From: Gandjariella thermophila | Lineage (GTDB): Bacteria > Actinomycetota > Actinomycetes > Mycobacteriales > Pseudonocardiaceae | Assembly (NCBI RefSeq): GCF_005405885.1 | Contig: NZ_BJFL01000004.1 | Span: 1-64,000 of the forward strand | Direction: 5' to 3' | DNA: 64,000 nucleotides | In this document: piece by piece, positions 8,811-16,873 of the stretch | Layout: the number at the start of each line of letters is the position of its first letter | How positions within the stretch are numbered: the stretch's first letter is position 1 | Notes under the pieces: generated by a model | The model's database searches: none | Told to the model about the DNA's origin: nothing | What the model saw: the letters and a program-made list of their open reading frames with translations, nothing else | Program-made: the position numbers and the translations under genes

Positions 8811-9110
8811 TCACGGTCGGCGACCGGTGACGGTGTGCAGGAAGGCGTGCCAGGACGGGGTGGCGAAGCAAAGGGTGGGGCCGTCCGGGTTCTTGGAGTC
8901 CCGCACCAGCACCCCGGCCGCCGCCGGCGCGACCTCCACGCAGGCGCCGTTGCCGACGCTGTAGCTGCTCGTCCGCCAGCCGACTTCCACGCAGTCGCCG
9001 TTGCCCATGCTGTAGCTGCTCGTGCGCCAGGCAACCTCCACACAGTTGCCGTTGCCGTAGCTGCGGCTGCTCTTGCGCCAGACGATGCGGTCCGGCTCAG
9101 GCATGGCCAT
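8811..9110 (-). CDS. DUF397 protein with three tandem repeats
   Basis: The protein has about 99 residues. The DUF397 signature, W-(K/T)-S-S-x-S-x-G-N-G-x-C-V-E-V, occurs three times in a row ('WRKSSRSYGNGNCVEVAWR', 'WRTSSYSMGNGDCVEVGWR', 'WRTSSYSVGNGACVEVA'), followed by the usual 'VLVRDSKNPDGPTLCF' tail seen once per DUF397 domain. The ATG at 9110 overlaps the end of the upstream XRE regulator by 14 bases, so the two are co-translated; an ATG at 9104 is equally possible. XRE/DUF397 pairs are abundant in actinobacteria, where related pairs (for example BldB/WhiJ-type in Streptomyces) affect development and antibiotic production. The precise role is unknown. Confidence 0.9.
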   Translation of the reverse strand: MAMPEPDRIVWRKSSRSYGNGNCVEVAWRTSSYSMGNGDCVEVGWRTSSYSVGNGACVEVAPAAAGVLVRDSKNPDGPTLCFATPSWHAFLHTVTGRRP

Positions 9111-9972
9111 CGTTGTCCCCTCGATCCGCATAGAGCTCGGTTGCCAGGGTGGCAATCAGCTCCCGCGATTGTTCCGCGTTCAGCGCGGAATCTGCCAGGG
9201 CCGCCAGGATGTTGCGGTAGGCGGCGATCTCCTGCGGCTGCTCCAGGAACAGGCACGACGTCTCGCTCTCCACGTAGACCACCGGCTTGTACTGGGCGAA
9301 CTCCATCAACCGGAAGGCTCCGGTCATGGCAGGGTGCGCGCCGAGCGCCGCGGGCAGCACGCGCAGGGTGAGCGAGGGCCGGACGGACATCCGGAGCAGG
9401 TGGTGCAACTGGTCGGACATCACCGCCGGGCCGCCGACCGGCAGCCGCAGCGCGAACTCGTGCACGAAGAACGCGAACCGTGCTGGCCGCTCCCGGCTGA
9501 ACAGGCTCTGCCGGGCCAGCCGGGCGGCCACCCGGTCCTCGACCTCGTCCGCCGGCACGTTGACGACGCGACTGAGCACCGCGCGGGCGTAGTCGCCGGT
9601 CTGCAGCAGACCGGGTATGCCGGCCAACTCGAAGTCGCTGATCGCGGTGGCCTTGTTCTCGTGGTCGATCAGGGTGCGGAGCTGCTTGGGCAGGCTAGAA
9701 CCGTGCTGTTGCAACCATCCTGGGGTGTTCTGCTCGTGGCAGAGGGCGAGCAGGCGGTCGCGTTCCCGGCCGGTGACGCGGCAGACGGCGAGGAAGGACG
9801 CCGCGTCGACCTCGCTGCCGCCGCGCTTGCCGGATAACAGCCGGGAGACGCGGCTGGTGGACCAGCCGAGCTGCTGGGCGGCCTGGGTACCGTTGAGCCC
9901 GGCCTTCCGCATGGCCCGGCGCAACCCCTCCCCCAGTTCCCGGCTGCGAATCGTCGGTTCGCGGTCGCGCAT
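9097..9972 (-). CDS. XRE-family regulator with DUF5753 domain
   Basis: A helix-turn-helix domain (about residues 12-65, 'LRRAMRKAGLNGTQAAQQLGWSTSRVSRLLSGKRG') is followed by the DUF5753 effector-like domain ('ISDFELAGIPGLLQTGDYARAVL', 'RQSLFSRERPARFAFFVHEFALRLPVGG', 'LTLRVLPAALGAHPAMTGAF'). The start is ATG 9972; the open frame runs much further upstream, but only from here does the sequence look like the family. It belongs to the WhiJ-like group normally paired with a DUF397 partner, which is directly downstream and overlapping. Divergent from the small gene at 10111. Confidence 0.93.
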   Translation of the reverse strand: MRDREPTIRSRELGEGLRRAMRKAGLNGTQAAQQLGWSTSRVSRLLSGKRGGSEVDAASFLAVCRVTGRERDRLLALCHEQNTPGWLQQHGSSLPKQLRTLIDHENKATAISDFELAGIPGLLQTGDYARAVLSRVVNVPADEVEDRVAARLARQSLFSRERPARFAFFVHEFALRLPVGGPAVMSDQLHHLLRMSVRPSLTLRVLPAALGAHPAMTGAFRLMEFAQYKPVVYVESETSCLFLEQPQEIAAYRNILAALADSALNAEQSRELIATLATELYADRGDNDGHA

Positions 9973-10110
9973 GCGGCGCACATTAGGACAATGGCGAGGG
10001 CGTCCACATCGGCTTCGAAGAAGTGTCCCCGAACGGGTGCATTGTCTGTCCCGGGGACAAGCCGATTTCCTCATGCTCGGCCACATCCGGCGAATAGGGA
10101 AAGGACGTCG

Positions 10111-10452
10111 ATGGACAGCATCCCACCGATCACGGAGGACGCGTTCGCCTTGCTGCGCAACGACATCTACGAGCACATCGACGAGGCGGAAGCGCTGTCC
10201 GCCCGCTTCGGGGCGTGGACGAACGAGGACATCAGGACGGCGCGAATCCTCATTCCGGACCTGGTGACCGTGATCCGCGGCCTGCTTGTCGAGCATCCGG
10301 TGCGCGCGTCGGGAAACTGCCCGACGTGCACCGCTCCGTGCCCCTGTCCCGTGGTGGTGAGCATTCACAAACTCGTCAAGGATCCGGAACGGCATTTCGT
10401 CACTCTGGTCGAGAAGGCGCACGACGAGCTGTACCGTCCGGCGGCGCGATGA
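10111..10452 (+). CDS. Conserved hypothetical protein, Cys-rich centre
   Basis: The 113-residue protein starts at ATG 10111 behind GGAAAGGACG. It is acidic and helical at first ('FALLRNDIYEHIDEAEALSARFGAWTNEDIRTARILIPDLVTVIRGLLVEH'), then has a cluster of four Cys ('CPTCTAPCPCPVV') that could bind metal, and ends with another helix. Its divergent position beside an XRE/DUF397 module is common in Pseudonocardiales, so it may belong to that unit. Its last 53 bases overlap the 3' end of the convergent GntR gene. No named family is recognised. Confidence 0.65.
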   Translation: MDSIPPITEDAFALLRNDIYEHIDEAEALSARFGAWTNEDIRTARILIPDLVTVIRGLLVEHPVRASGNCPTCTAPCPCPVVVSIHKLVKDPERHFVTLVEKAHDELYRPAAR

Positions 10453-11098
10453 TCTCCCGCAACGCCGCGACGGCGTGGTCGCGGTGGACGGCGAGCAGGC
10501 GCACCAGGTCGTCGGCGTCGCGGCGGCGCACGGCGGCCAGGATCGCCCGGTGCTCGCGCTCGACGCGGGCGCGGTTGGCCGTCGTGTTGTAGTAGACGGA
10601 CCGGTAGGCGTCGGTGGAGTCCCACAGGTTGCGGATGATGCGCAGCAGCCGGGGCATCCCGCAGCCGCCCAGGATGGCGAAGTGGAACCGCCGGTTCGCC
10701 TCGGTCATGGCGAGCAGGTCGCCACGTGTGGCGGCCTGCTCGACGTCCCGCTGGGCCTCGGCCACGCGTTCCAGGTCGGCGTCGGTGAGCCGGCCGACCG
10801 CCGCCCTGGCGGCCTCGGACTCCAGCAGGTCGCGGATGCGGTAGACCTCGACCAGGTCCTCCAGGGAGAGTTCGGCGACGATGTAGCCGCGGCGGGGCAG
10901 GTACACCACCTGCCCCTCCCCCTCCAGGATCTTCAACGCCTCGCGCAGTGGCACCCGGCTGACGCCGAGTCGCTCGGCGACCGTGTCCTGCCGGATCGGC
11001 GCGCCGGGCGCGAGTTCGCCGGTGGTGATGGCGGCGCGCAGGCTCTCCAGCACGTACTGCTGGACGGTCGGCGGCCGGGCGCTTCGCAAGCCGGTCAT
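10400..11098 (-). CDS. GntR-family regulator, FadR/FCD type
   Basis: The N-terminal winged helix is clear ('QQYVLESLRAAITTGELAPGAPIRQDTVAERLGVSRVPLREALKILEGEGQVVYLPRRGYIV'), followed by an all-helical FCD effector domain with 'RRFHFAILGGCGMPRLLRIIRNLWD' and a late His ('VHRDHAVAAL') typical of metal/carboxylate binding. It is transcribed away from the CoA-transferase/glutaryl-CoA dehydrogenase operon, with one 16-bp palindrome between them. A role as repressor of that operon, released by a small carboxylate or CoA ester, is inferred. Its 3' end overlaps the convergent hypothetical gene by 53 bases. Confidence 0.92.
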   Translation of the reverse strand: MTGLRSARPPTVQQYVLESLRAAITTGELAPGAPIRQDTVAERLGVSRVPLREALKILEGEGQVVYLPRRGYIVAELSLEDLVEVYRIRDLLESEAARAAVGRLTDADLERVAEAQRDVEQAATRGDLLAMTEANRRFHFAILGGCGMPRLLRIIRNLWDSTDAYRSVYYNTTANRARVEREHRAILAAVRRRDADDLVRLLAVHRDHAVAALREIIAPPDGTARRAPSRPE

Positions 11099-11128
11099 GG
11101 CGCGGCCTCTCCACGGTCGGGCATGGTT

Positions 11129-11144
11129 ATATTGGATCCAATAT
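11129..11144. promoter_or_regulatory. Perfect 16-bp palindrome, candidate GntR operator
   Basis: ATATTGGATCCAATAT reads the same on both strands. Its core ATTGGATCCAAT resembles operators of FCD-type GntR regulators such as VanR. It lies 30 bases before the GntR start and 21 bases before the CoA-transferase start, so one site could control both divergent promoters. Confidence 0.75.
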
Positions 11145-11165
11145 TAGCCGCACGGAGGGTGTCCG

Positions 11166-12329
11166 ATGAGTGCCGAGCTGCCGCTGTCCGGGCTGCTGGT
11201 GGCGGACTTCAGCCGGGTGCTGGCCGGGCCGTTCGCCACCATGGCCCTGGCCGACCTCGGCGCCACGGTGGTCAAGGTGGAGCGGCCGGGCACCGGCGAC
11301 GACACCCGCGCCTGGGGTCCGCCGTGGACGCCGCACTCCTCCGCGTACTTCGCCTGCCTCAACCGGGGCAAGCGGAGCGTCGCGCTGGACCTCGCCGACC
11401 CGGGCGACCGGGAGGTGGCCGTGAAGCTGGTGCGGCGTGCCGACGTGCTGGTGGAGAACTTCCGGCCCGGCGCGCTGGCCCGCTACGGCCTGGACTACGC
11501 CACCGCCCGGGAACTGAACCCGCGCCTGGTGTACACGTCGATCTCCGGCTTCGGCAGCGGCACGGGTGCCCACCTCCCCGGGTACGACTTCGTGGTGCAG
11601 GCTGCCGGCGGGCTGATGAGCATCACCGGCAGCCCGGAGGGGGAACCAACCAAGGTCGGCGTGGCCCTGGTGGACGTGCTCACCGGCAAGGACGCGCTGA
11701 CCGGCATCCTCGCCGCGCTGCGCCACCGGGACCGCACCGGGCGGGGCCAGCACGTCGAGGTGAACCTGATGTCCAGCCTGCTCGGCGCGCTGGTCAACCA
11801 GGTGGCCGGCTACCTGGCCACCGGCGAGAGCCCGGCACGCGACGGCAACCGGCACCCGAGCATCGCCCCGTACGAGGCGCTGCGCTGCGCGGACGGCCAC
11901 CTCGTCCTGGCCGTGGGCAACGACCAGCAGTTCCGGGTACTCGCCGCCGCGCTCGGCCGGCCGGAGTGGGCCGACGACCCGCGATTCGCCACCAACCCCG
12001 CCCGGGTGGCGCACCACGACGAGCTGGTCGGGCTGCTCGAACCTGTCCTCGCCGAACGCGGCGCGGCCGACTGGGAGCGCGACCTGCGGGACGCCGGGGT
12101 CGCCTGCGCCCAGGTGAACGACGTCGGCGCCGCCGTGGACTACGCCGCCGCCCTCGGCCTCGACCCGCTGCTTGATCTGGGCGACGGCCACCCGCCGCAG
12201 ATCCGGCTGCCCATCACGTTCTCCGAGTCGGCGGTGGCCACGCCGACACCGCCGCCCGCGCTCGGCCAGCACGACGCCGAGGTGCGCGCCTGGCTGGCGA
12301 CCCCCGCAACGTCCGAGGAGAAGGTATGA
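11166..12329 (+). CDS. CaiB/BaiF family III CoA-transferase (glutarate CoA-transferase-like)
   Basis: A family III CoA-transferase of 387 residues. Typical features are the N-terminal 'LVADFSRVLAGPFATMALADLGATVVKVERPGTGDDTR', 'CLNRGKRSVALDL', 'ADVLVENFRPGALARYGLDY', and 'GYDFVVQAAGGLMSITGSPEGEPTKVGVALVDVLTGKDA', where the catalytic Asp is expected in 'LVDVLTG'. Immediately downstream, overlapping by ATGA, is glutaryl-CoA dehydrogenase. That pairing suggests it moves CoA from succinyl-CoA (or another donor) onto glutarate, as human SUGCT and Pseudomonas GcdG do. The family is firm; the substrate is inferred from its neighbour. Confidence 0.9.
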   Translation: MSAELPLSGLLVADFSRVLAGPFATMALADLGATVVKVERPGTGDDTRAWGPPWTPHSSAYFACLNRGKRSVALDLADPGDREVAVKLVRRADVLVENFRPGALARYGLDYATARELNPRLVYTSISGFGSGTGAHLPGYDFVVQAAGGLMSITGSPEGEPTKVGVALVDVLTGKDALTGILAALRHRDRTGRGQHVEVNLMSSLLGALVNQVAGYLATGESPARDGNRHPSIAPYEALRCADGHLVLAVGNDQQFRVLAAALGRPEWADDPRFATNPARVAHHDELVGLLEPVLAERGAADWERDLRDAGVACAQVNDVGAAVDYAAALGLDPLLDLGDGHPPQIRLPITFSESAVATPTPPPALGQHDAEVRAWLATPATSEEKV

Positions 12330-13504
12330 CCCCGCGCTTCGATCCGCACGACCCGCTCGACCTCGACTCCCAACTGTCGGCGGAGGAGATCGCCATCCGG
12401 GACACGGTGCGCGCGTTCTGCGCCGACCGGATCACCCCGCACATCGGGGAGTGGTTCGAGCGGGGCGAGCTGCCCACCGCCCGGGAACTGGCCAAGGAGA
12501 TGGGCCGGCTCGGGCTGCTCGGCATGCACCTGGAGGGCTACGGCTGCGCCGGGGCCAGCGCGGTGCACTACGGGCTGGCCTGCCTGGAACTGGAGGCCTG
12601 CGACTCCGGCATCCGCTCACTGGTCTCTGTGCAAGGCTCGCTGGCGATGTTCGCGATCTGGCGGTTCGGCTCGGAGGAACAGAAGCGCCGGTGGCTGCCC
12701 GGGATGGCCGCCGGGGACACCATCGGCTGCTTCGGGCTCACCGAGCCGGACCACGGCTCCGATCCCGGCTCGATGCGTACCTCGGCCCGCCGGGACGGCG
12801 ACGACTGGGTGCTCAACGGCCGCAAGATGTGGATCACCAACGGCTCGATCGCGGACGTCGCCGTGGTGTGGGCACGCACCGACGACGGCATCCGCGGGTT
12901 TCTGGTGCCCGCCGGCACCCCTGGCTTCGCGGCGCCGCTGATGCACCGCAAGCTGTCCCTGCGGGCGTCGGTGACCAGCGAGTTGGTGCTCGACGACGTG
13001 CGCCTGCCCGCCGACGCGATGCTGCCCGAGGCGACCGGGCTGGGCGCGCCGCTGCGCTGCCTCAACGAGGCGCGGTACGGCATCGTGTGGGGTTCGGTGG
13101 GCGCCGGCCGGACGGCGCTGGAGACCGCGCTGGAGTACGCCGGGTCGCGCCGGCAGTTCGACCGCCCACTGGCCGCGTTCCAGCTCACCCAGGCCAAGCT
13201 CGCGGACATGACCCTGCGGGTGCACAACGCATCCCTGCTCGCCCTGCACCTCGGGCGGCTCAAGGACGCCGGGCGGCTGCGCCCGGAGCAGGTCAGCTAC
13301 GGCAAGCTGAACAACGTCCGGGAGGCCCTGGACGTGTGTCGCACCGCCCGCACCATCCTCGGCGCCAACGGCATCTCGCTGGAGTACCCGGTTATTCGAC
13401 ACATGACGAACCTTGAGTCGGTACTCACCTACGAGGGCACCGTCGAAATGCACACGCTGGTGCTTGGCCAGGCGCTCACCGGCATACCGGCGTTCCGTGG
13501 CTGA
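12326..13504 (+). CDS. gcdH: Glutaryl-CoA dehydrogenase
   Basis: An acyl-CoA dehydrogenase of 392 residues that follows human GCDH closely: 'LGMHLEGYGCAGASAVHYGLACLELEACDSGIRSLVSVQGSLAM', 'GCFGLTEPDHGSDPGSM', 'WITNGSIADVAVVWAR', 'CLNEARYGIVWGSVGA', 'ILGANGISLEYPVIRHMTNLESVLTYEGTVEMHTLVLGQALTGIPAF'. The Glu in 'YEGT' is the catalytic base. The FAD enzyme oxidises and decarboxylates glutaryl-CoA to crotonyl-CoA and CO2, passing electrons to ETF. It is translationally coupled to the CoA-transferase and is the last gene of the operon. The crotonyl-CoA would go to beta-oxidation. Confidence 0.93.
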   Translation: MTPRFDPHDPLDLDSQLSAEEIAIRDTVRAFCADRITPHIGEWFERGELPTARELAKEMGRLGLLGMHLEGYGCAGASAVHYGLACLELEACDSGIRSLVSVQGSLAMFAIWRFGSEEQKRRWLPGMAAGDTIGCFGLTEPDHGSDPGSMRTSARRDGDDWVLNGRKMWITNGSIADVAVVWARTDDGIRGFLVPAGTPGFAAPLMHRKLSLRASVTSELVLDDVRLPADAMLPEATGLGAPLRCLNEARYGIVWGSVGAGRTALETALEYAGSRRQFDRPLAAFQLTQAKLADMTLRVHNASLLALHLGRLKDAGRLRPEQVSYGKLNNVREALDVCRTARTILGANGISLEYPVIRHMTNLESVLTYEGTVEMHTLVLGQALTGIPAFRG

Positions 13505-13994
13505 TTTCTCCCGCGGCCGGCACGTCCGGGCGGGAGGGGCGAGGAATGCGTTTCGCACGTTTCGCACCTGGCGCCTCGACCAGCAAAAGGCAAAGAGTGC
13601 GTATGCGTGCTTAGCTTACGGCTATAACGCATGATCGTCCACGTCAACCCCCGTCCCACATAGTGAGAGGGCGCGGAATCCGGTCCGGTCCGGCCGCACC
13701 GCGCTGATCAGCGATTTTCCTTGCCACGATGGCATCTTCGGGATGTCCGCCACACCCCGGCCGACACGCGCCACGGCGTGGATCACCGCCTTATCGGCCG
13801 CATTTGATTGTGCTAGGCTGCCCGGCGCGTGACGGACGGAACGGCTGCGTATCACGGAGTCGAAGTCAATACGGACGCCGCCGGTGTCGTAGGTGAGCCG
13901 CCCGGCAGGTCGGCGGACGGGTCGGAGGTCCTCGCGGTGCTATTCGGCGGCCTCGCCGACTCGTGGTGCAGGTTGTGTGATAAGGAGATTTGTC
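13505..13994. other. 490-bp intergenic region, promoter of conservon 1
   Basis: No gene is supported. Short frames here lack ribosome-binding sites. The region around 13540-13640 is somewhat AT-richer, and 'TTGATTGTGCTAGGCT' near 13803-13818 could hold promoter elements for the conservon. A clear Shine-Dalgarno AAGGAG (13982-13987) precedes the kinase start. Confidence 0.4.
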
Positions 13995-15374
13995 GTGGCA
14001 CAGCCACCCTCTTCCAGTTCACGCGCTGCTCGCTCCGCGCCGTACCCGGATGACCGAGGTACCCCGCAGGCGGCCCGGTCACCGCTGGGCGGGCGCGGCG
14101 GCCTGAGCAACGAGTTACTGAACGAGCTGGTCGACCGCGGCTCGCGGCTGGTCTCCGCGCTGCGCCGGGCCTGGCAAGGCGAGTACCCGCCGCCCCGGCG
14201 GCGGCCGGTGCCGACCTCGCTCGCCTACCACCGGCCGCCGTCCCGCGACCTGCTTCCCGACGTGCTGGCCAGCCTCGCGCTGCGCGACCTGACGCTGGTC
14301 GAGTCGCTGCTGAAGCTGATCGAGCAGGCCGAGGCCCGCGAGGAGGACCCGGAGCAACTGTCCTTCCTCTACCAGATCGACCACCTGGCCACCCGCATGC
14401 GCCGGCACAGCGAGAACCTGCTGGTCCTCGCCGGCCACGACAGCAACAGCGCCCAGTTCGAGCCCGTCTCGCTGCTCGACGTGGTCCGCGCGGCGATCTC
14501 CGAGGCCACCGACTACAGCCGGGTGCAGCTCGGCACCATGCCCAACGTGCGGGTGGTCGGGCTGGCCGCCGACGACGTCAGCCACCTGCTCGCCGAACTG
14601 CTGGACAACGCCGCGACCAAGTCGCCCCGGCACGCCCCGATCCAGGTCAGCGGCCACCCCGGGGAGGCGAGCACGGTGCTGGTCGTGGAGGACGGCGGCA
14701 TCGGCGTGGCCGCCGACCGGCTGGCCGACCTGAACGCGCGGCTGGACGGTGCCCCGGTGCTGGACGCCAGCGTCACCCGGCACATGGGCCTGTACGTGGT
14801 CAGCCGGTTGGCGCACCGGCACGGCATCCGAGTGCGCATGGAGGCACGGGCCGGCGGCGGCACGGTGGTCTACGTCACCCTGCCGGACCGGATCATCCAG
14901 GCCAACCCGCCCGCGCCGGCGGCGCGCCCGCCGCAGGCCCCGGCCCGGCCGCGGACCGTGACCATCGCGCAGGACAACACCCTTCCGCCGCTACCGCCGC
15001 GGCAGACGCCGCCGCGGACGTCGACCCCCGACGGCCAGCCGGCCACCACCCCGGGCGGACTTCCCCGGCGGATCCCACGCAGCACCATGCCCTACCGCGG
15101 CGCGGCCGCCGGCACACCGCCGCCCACCTCCGCCCCGGCCGGCACGCCGCTGGAGAGCGGCCGGAGCGCGGCGCCCGAACCGGCCGACGGCAAGCCGGTC
15201 GCGCCCACCGGCAGCGCCGCCCAGCGCATCCACGACGAGTTGGACGCCTTCCAAGCCGGGCAGAGCGCCGCGCTGCGCGACGCCGCCGCCGGCCGGCCCG
15301 ACGACTCCCACGCGCACGCCGCCGAGCAGCGCGGCGCCGGGAGTCGCGACGAGGGGGGCGGCTCAGAACAGTGA
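13995..15374 (+). CDS. cvnA: Conservon CvnA-like ATPase/histidine kinase, soluble form
   Basis: The 459-residue protein starts at GTG 13995, which has AAGGAG upstream. It contains the conserved dimerisation stretch 'LSFLYQIDHLATRMRRHSENLLVLAG' (about 125-150) and an HATPase domain with N-box 'HLLAELLDNAATKSP', G1 'VVEDGGIGVAADRL' and G2 'HMGLYVVSRLAHRHGI'. A long Pro/Ala-rich tail follows (about 300-459). Unlike classical CvnA it has no transmembrane helices and no extracellular sensor. It is the first of five co-directional genes: kinase, Roadblock, DUF742, GTPase and a flavoprotein monooxygenase. In Streptomyces the Cvn proteins form a membrane-associated complex likened to eukaryotic G-protein signalling. 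Confidence 0.88.
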   Translation: MAQPPSSSSRAARSAPYPDDRGTPQAARSPLGGRGGLSNELLNELVDRGSRLVSALRRAWQGEYPPPRRRPVPTSLAYHRPPSRDLLPDVLASLALRDLTLVESLLKLIEQAEAREEDPEQLSFLYQIDHLATRMRRHSENLLVLAGHDSNSAQFEPVSLLDVVRAAISEATDYSRVQLGTMPNVRVVGLAADDVSHLLAELLDNAATKSPRHAPIQVSGHPGEASTVLVVEDGGIGVAADRLADLNARLDGAPVLDASVTRHMGLYVVSRLAHRHGIRVRMEARAGGGTVVYVTLPDRIIQANPPAPAARPPQAPARPRTVTIAQDNTLPPLPPRQTPPRTSTPDGQPATTPGGLPRRIPRSTMPYRGAAAGTPPPTSAPAGTPLESGRSAAPEPADGKPVAPTGSAAQRIHDELDAFQAGQSAALRDAAAGRPDDSHAHAAEQRGAGSRDEGGGSEQ

Positions 15375-15405
15375 TCAGCAGCGGAAGGGAACGGAGCAGG
15401 CAGAC

Positions 15406-15831
15406 GTGAGTCGACCGTTGAGCAACGAAGCACAGACCCTGACGTGGTTGGTGAACAACTTCGTCGCGGAGGTGCCCGGGGTCAACCACGCCGTCGTCGT
15501 CTCCGTCGACGGGCTGCTGCTCACCCGTTCCGACGGTCTGCCGCTGGAGCACGCGGAACAACTCGCCGCGCTGGCCAGCGGCCTGCTGAGCCTGGCGCAG
15601 GGCAGCTCCCGCCTGTTCGGGCAGGGCACCTGCGAGCAGACCATCGTGAAGATGGAGCGCGGCTACCTGTTCCTCGTGTCGATCAGTGACGGCTCCTGCC
15701 TGACCGTGCTCGCTTCCTCCGAGTGCGACATGAAGGTCGTCGCTTACCAGATGACGCTGCTGGTGGAGAACGCGGGCCACGTGCTCACCCCGGAACTTCG
15801 CATGGAGCTCCGCGAAGCGCTTGCCCAATGA
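15406..15831 (+). CDS. cvnB: Roadblock/LC7 protein (CvnB-like)
   Basis: A Roadblock/LC7 domain of 141 residues: 'LTWLVNNFVAEVPGVNHAVVVSVDGLLLTRSDGLPLEHAEQLAALASGLLSLA' then 'VKMERGYLFLVSISDGSCLTVLASSECDMKVVAYQMTLLVENAG'. Such proteins regulate small GTPases of the MglA/CvnD type. It lies 31 bases after the kinase gene and 48 bases before the DUF742 gene, in operon order cvnA-B-C-D. Confidence 0.93.
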   Translation: MSRPLSNEAQTLTWLVNNFVAEVPGVNHAVVVSVDGLLLTRSDGLPLEHAEQLAALASGLLSLAQGSSRLFGQGTCEQTIVKMERGYLFLVSISDGSCLTVLASSECDMKVVAYQMTLLVENAGHVLTPELRMELREALAQ

Positions 15832-15879
15832 CGACGCCGGAGGAGACGGCGGGAGCGCAGCCCACGAAGAGAGACGGCC

Positions 15880-16239
15880 ATGGTGATCCCCAACCAGAGC
15901 AGAAGTGCCCGAGTCCGCCCCTACGCCATCACCGGGGGCCGTACTCGGTCACGCCATCCGCTACTGCTGGAAACATTGATCTCCGTTCCCGACTTCGACC
16001 AGGACGTCCGCGACAAGCTGATCCCCGAGGCGCGGGATATCTACGTCCTGTGCCAGGTGAAACAGTCGATCGCCGAGATCTCGACGCGTTTGGCCATGCC
16101 GCTGGGAGTTGTGCGGGTGCTGGTGAGCGACCTGGCCGACCACGGTCAGGTCCAGGTTCATCCCACCGGCCACGTGGCCGGACAGCCGGATCGTGGATTG
16201 CTGGAGAGGGTGCTTCGTGGACTACAAACCATCTCCTGA
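15880..16239 (+). CDS. cvnC: DUF742 protein (CvnC-like)
   Basis: A DUF742 protein of 119 residues with the signature 'VRPYAITGGRTRSRHPLLLETLISV' and the winged-helix-like 'VKQSIAEISTRLAMPLGVVRVLVSDLADHGQVQVH'. It is the third member of the conservon. The ATG at 15828 that overlaps the Roadblock stop is in another frame, so ATG 15880 is used. The 3' end overlaps the GTPase gene by 23 bases. Confidence 0.92.
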   Translation: MVIPNQSRSARVRPYAITGGRTRSRHPLLLETLISVPDFDQDVRDKLIPEARDIYVLCQVKQSIAEISTRLAMPLGVVRVLVSDLADHGQVQVHPTGHVAGQPDRGLLERVLRGLQTIS

Positions 16240-16798
16240 CGGTTCCGAGCCGCTCACCATCTCGACCAAGATCGTCGTCTCCGGCGGGTTCGGCGTAGGC
16301 AAGACGACGCTGGTCGGGAGCGTGTCGGAGATTCCTCCGCTGACCACCGAGGCGTTGATGACGGAGGCCAGCGAGGCGACGGACGACCTGGCCGCGACAC
16401 CGGAGAAGAGCACCACGACCGTCGCCATGGACTTCGGCAAGCTCACCCTGGACGAGGGCCTGGTCCTGTACGTGTTCGGCACGCCGGGCCAGTCCCGGTT
16501 CTGGTTCATGTGGGACGACCTGGTCCGCGGCGCGCTCGGCGCGGTGATCCTGGTGGACACCCGGCGTATCACTGACTGCTTCCCCGCGGTGAACTACTTC
16601 GAGAACGACACCGATCTGCCGTTCATCGTGGCGGTCAACTGCTTCGACGGCATGTTGACGCACCCCGTGGAGGAGGTCCGGGAGGCGCTCGCGCTCTCCC
16701 CTGACGTGCCCATCGTGCTGTGCGACGCGCGCAAGCCCGAATCCGCCCGGGACGTCCTGAAGGAACTGATCCGTCACGCGCTGACGGTCGTCGCCTAG
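16217..16798 (+). CDS. cvnD: Conservon GTPase (CvnD-like)
   Basis: A small GTPase of 193 residues. The P-loop is 'GGFGVGKTTLVGSVSEI'; then come 'TTTVAMDFGKLTL' (switch I region), 'LYVFGTPGQSRFWFMWDDLVRGALGAVILVDTRR' (G3, with DxxG replaced by FGTPGQ) and 'VAVNCFDG' (NxxD-like G4). GTG 16217 is preferred over 16193 because GGAGAGGG is 6 bases before it. It overlaps cvnC. It is expected to cycle between GTP and GDP under control of the Roadblock protein. Confidence 0.93.
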   Translation: MDYKPSPDGSEPLTISTKIVVSGGFGVGKTTLVGSVSEIPPLTTEALMTEASEATDDLAATPEKSTTTVAMDFGKLTLDEGLVLYVFGTPGQSRFWFMWDDLVRGALGAVILVDTRRITDCFPAVNYFENDTDLPFIVAVNCFDGMLTHPVEEVREALALSPDVPIVLCDARKPESARDVLKELIRHALTVVA

Positions 16799-16873
16799 GA
16801 TCCCGTCGCCAGTGGCCCCGTCGACATGTTCACGCCCCGGTCCGACGCTCCGGGCGGAAGGAAGTAGATACGT

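Noticed and set aside
13829-14053. 74-codon frame before the conservon kinase
   Set aside because: It has no ribosome-binding site, overlaps the kinase start region and shows no family resemblance.
15828-15879. ATG overlapping the Roadblock stop in conservon 1 as start of the DUF742 gene
   Set aside because: It is in a different frame from the DUF742 motif; a frameshift could be proposed, but the ATG at 15880 already gives a normal-length protein.
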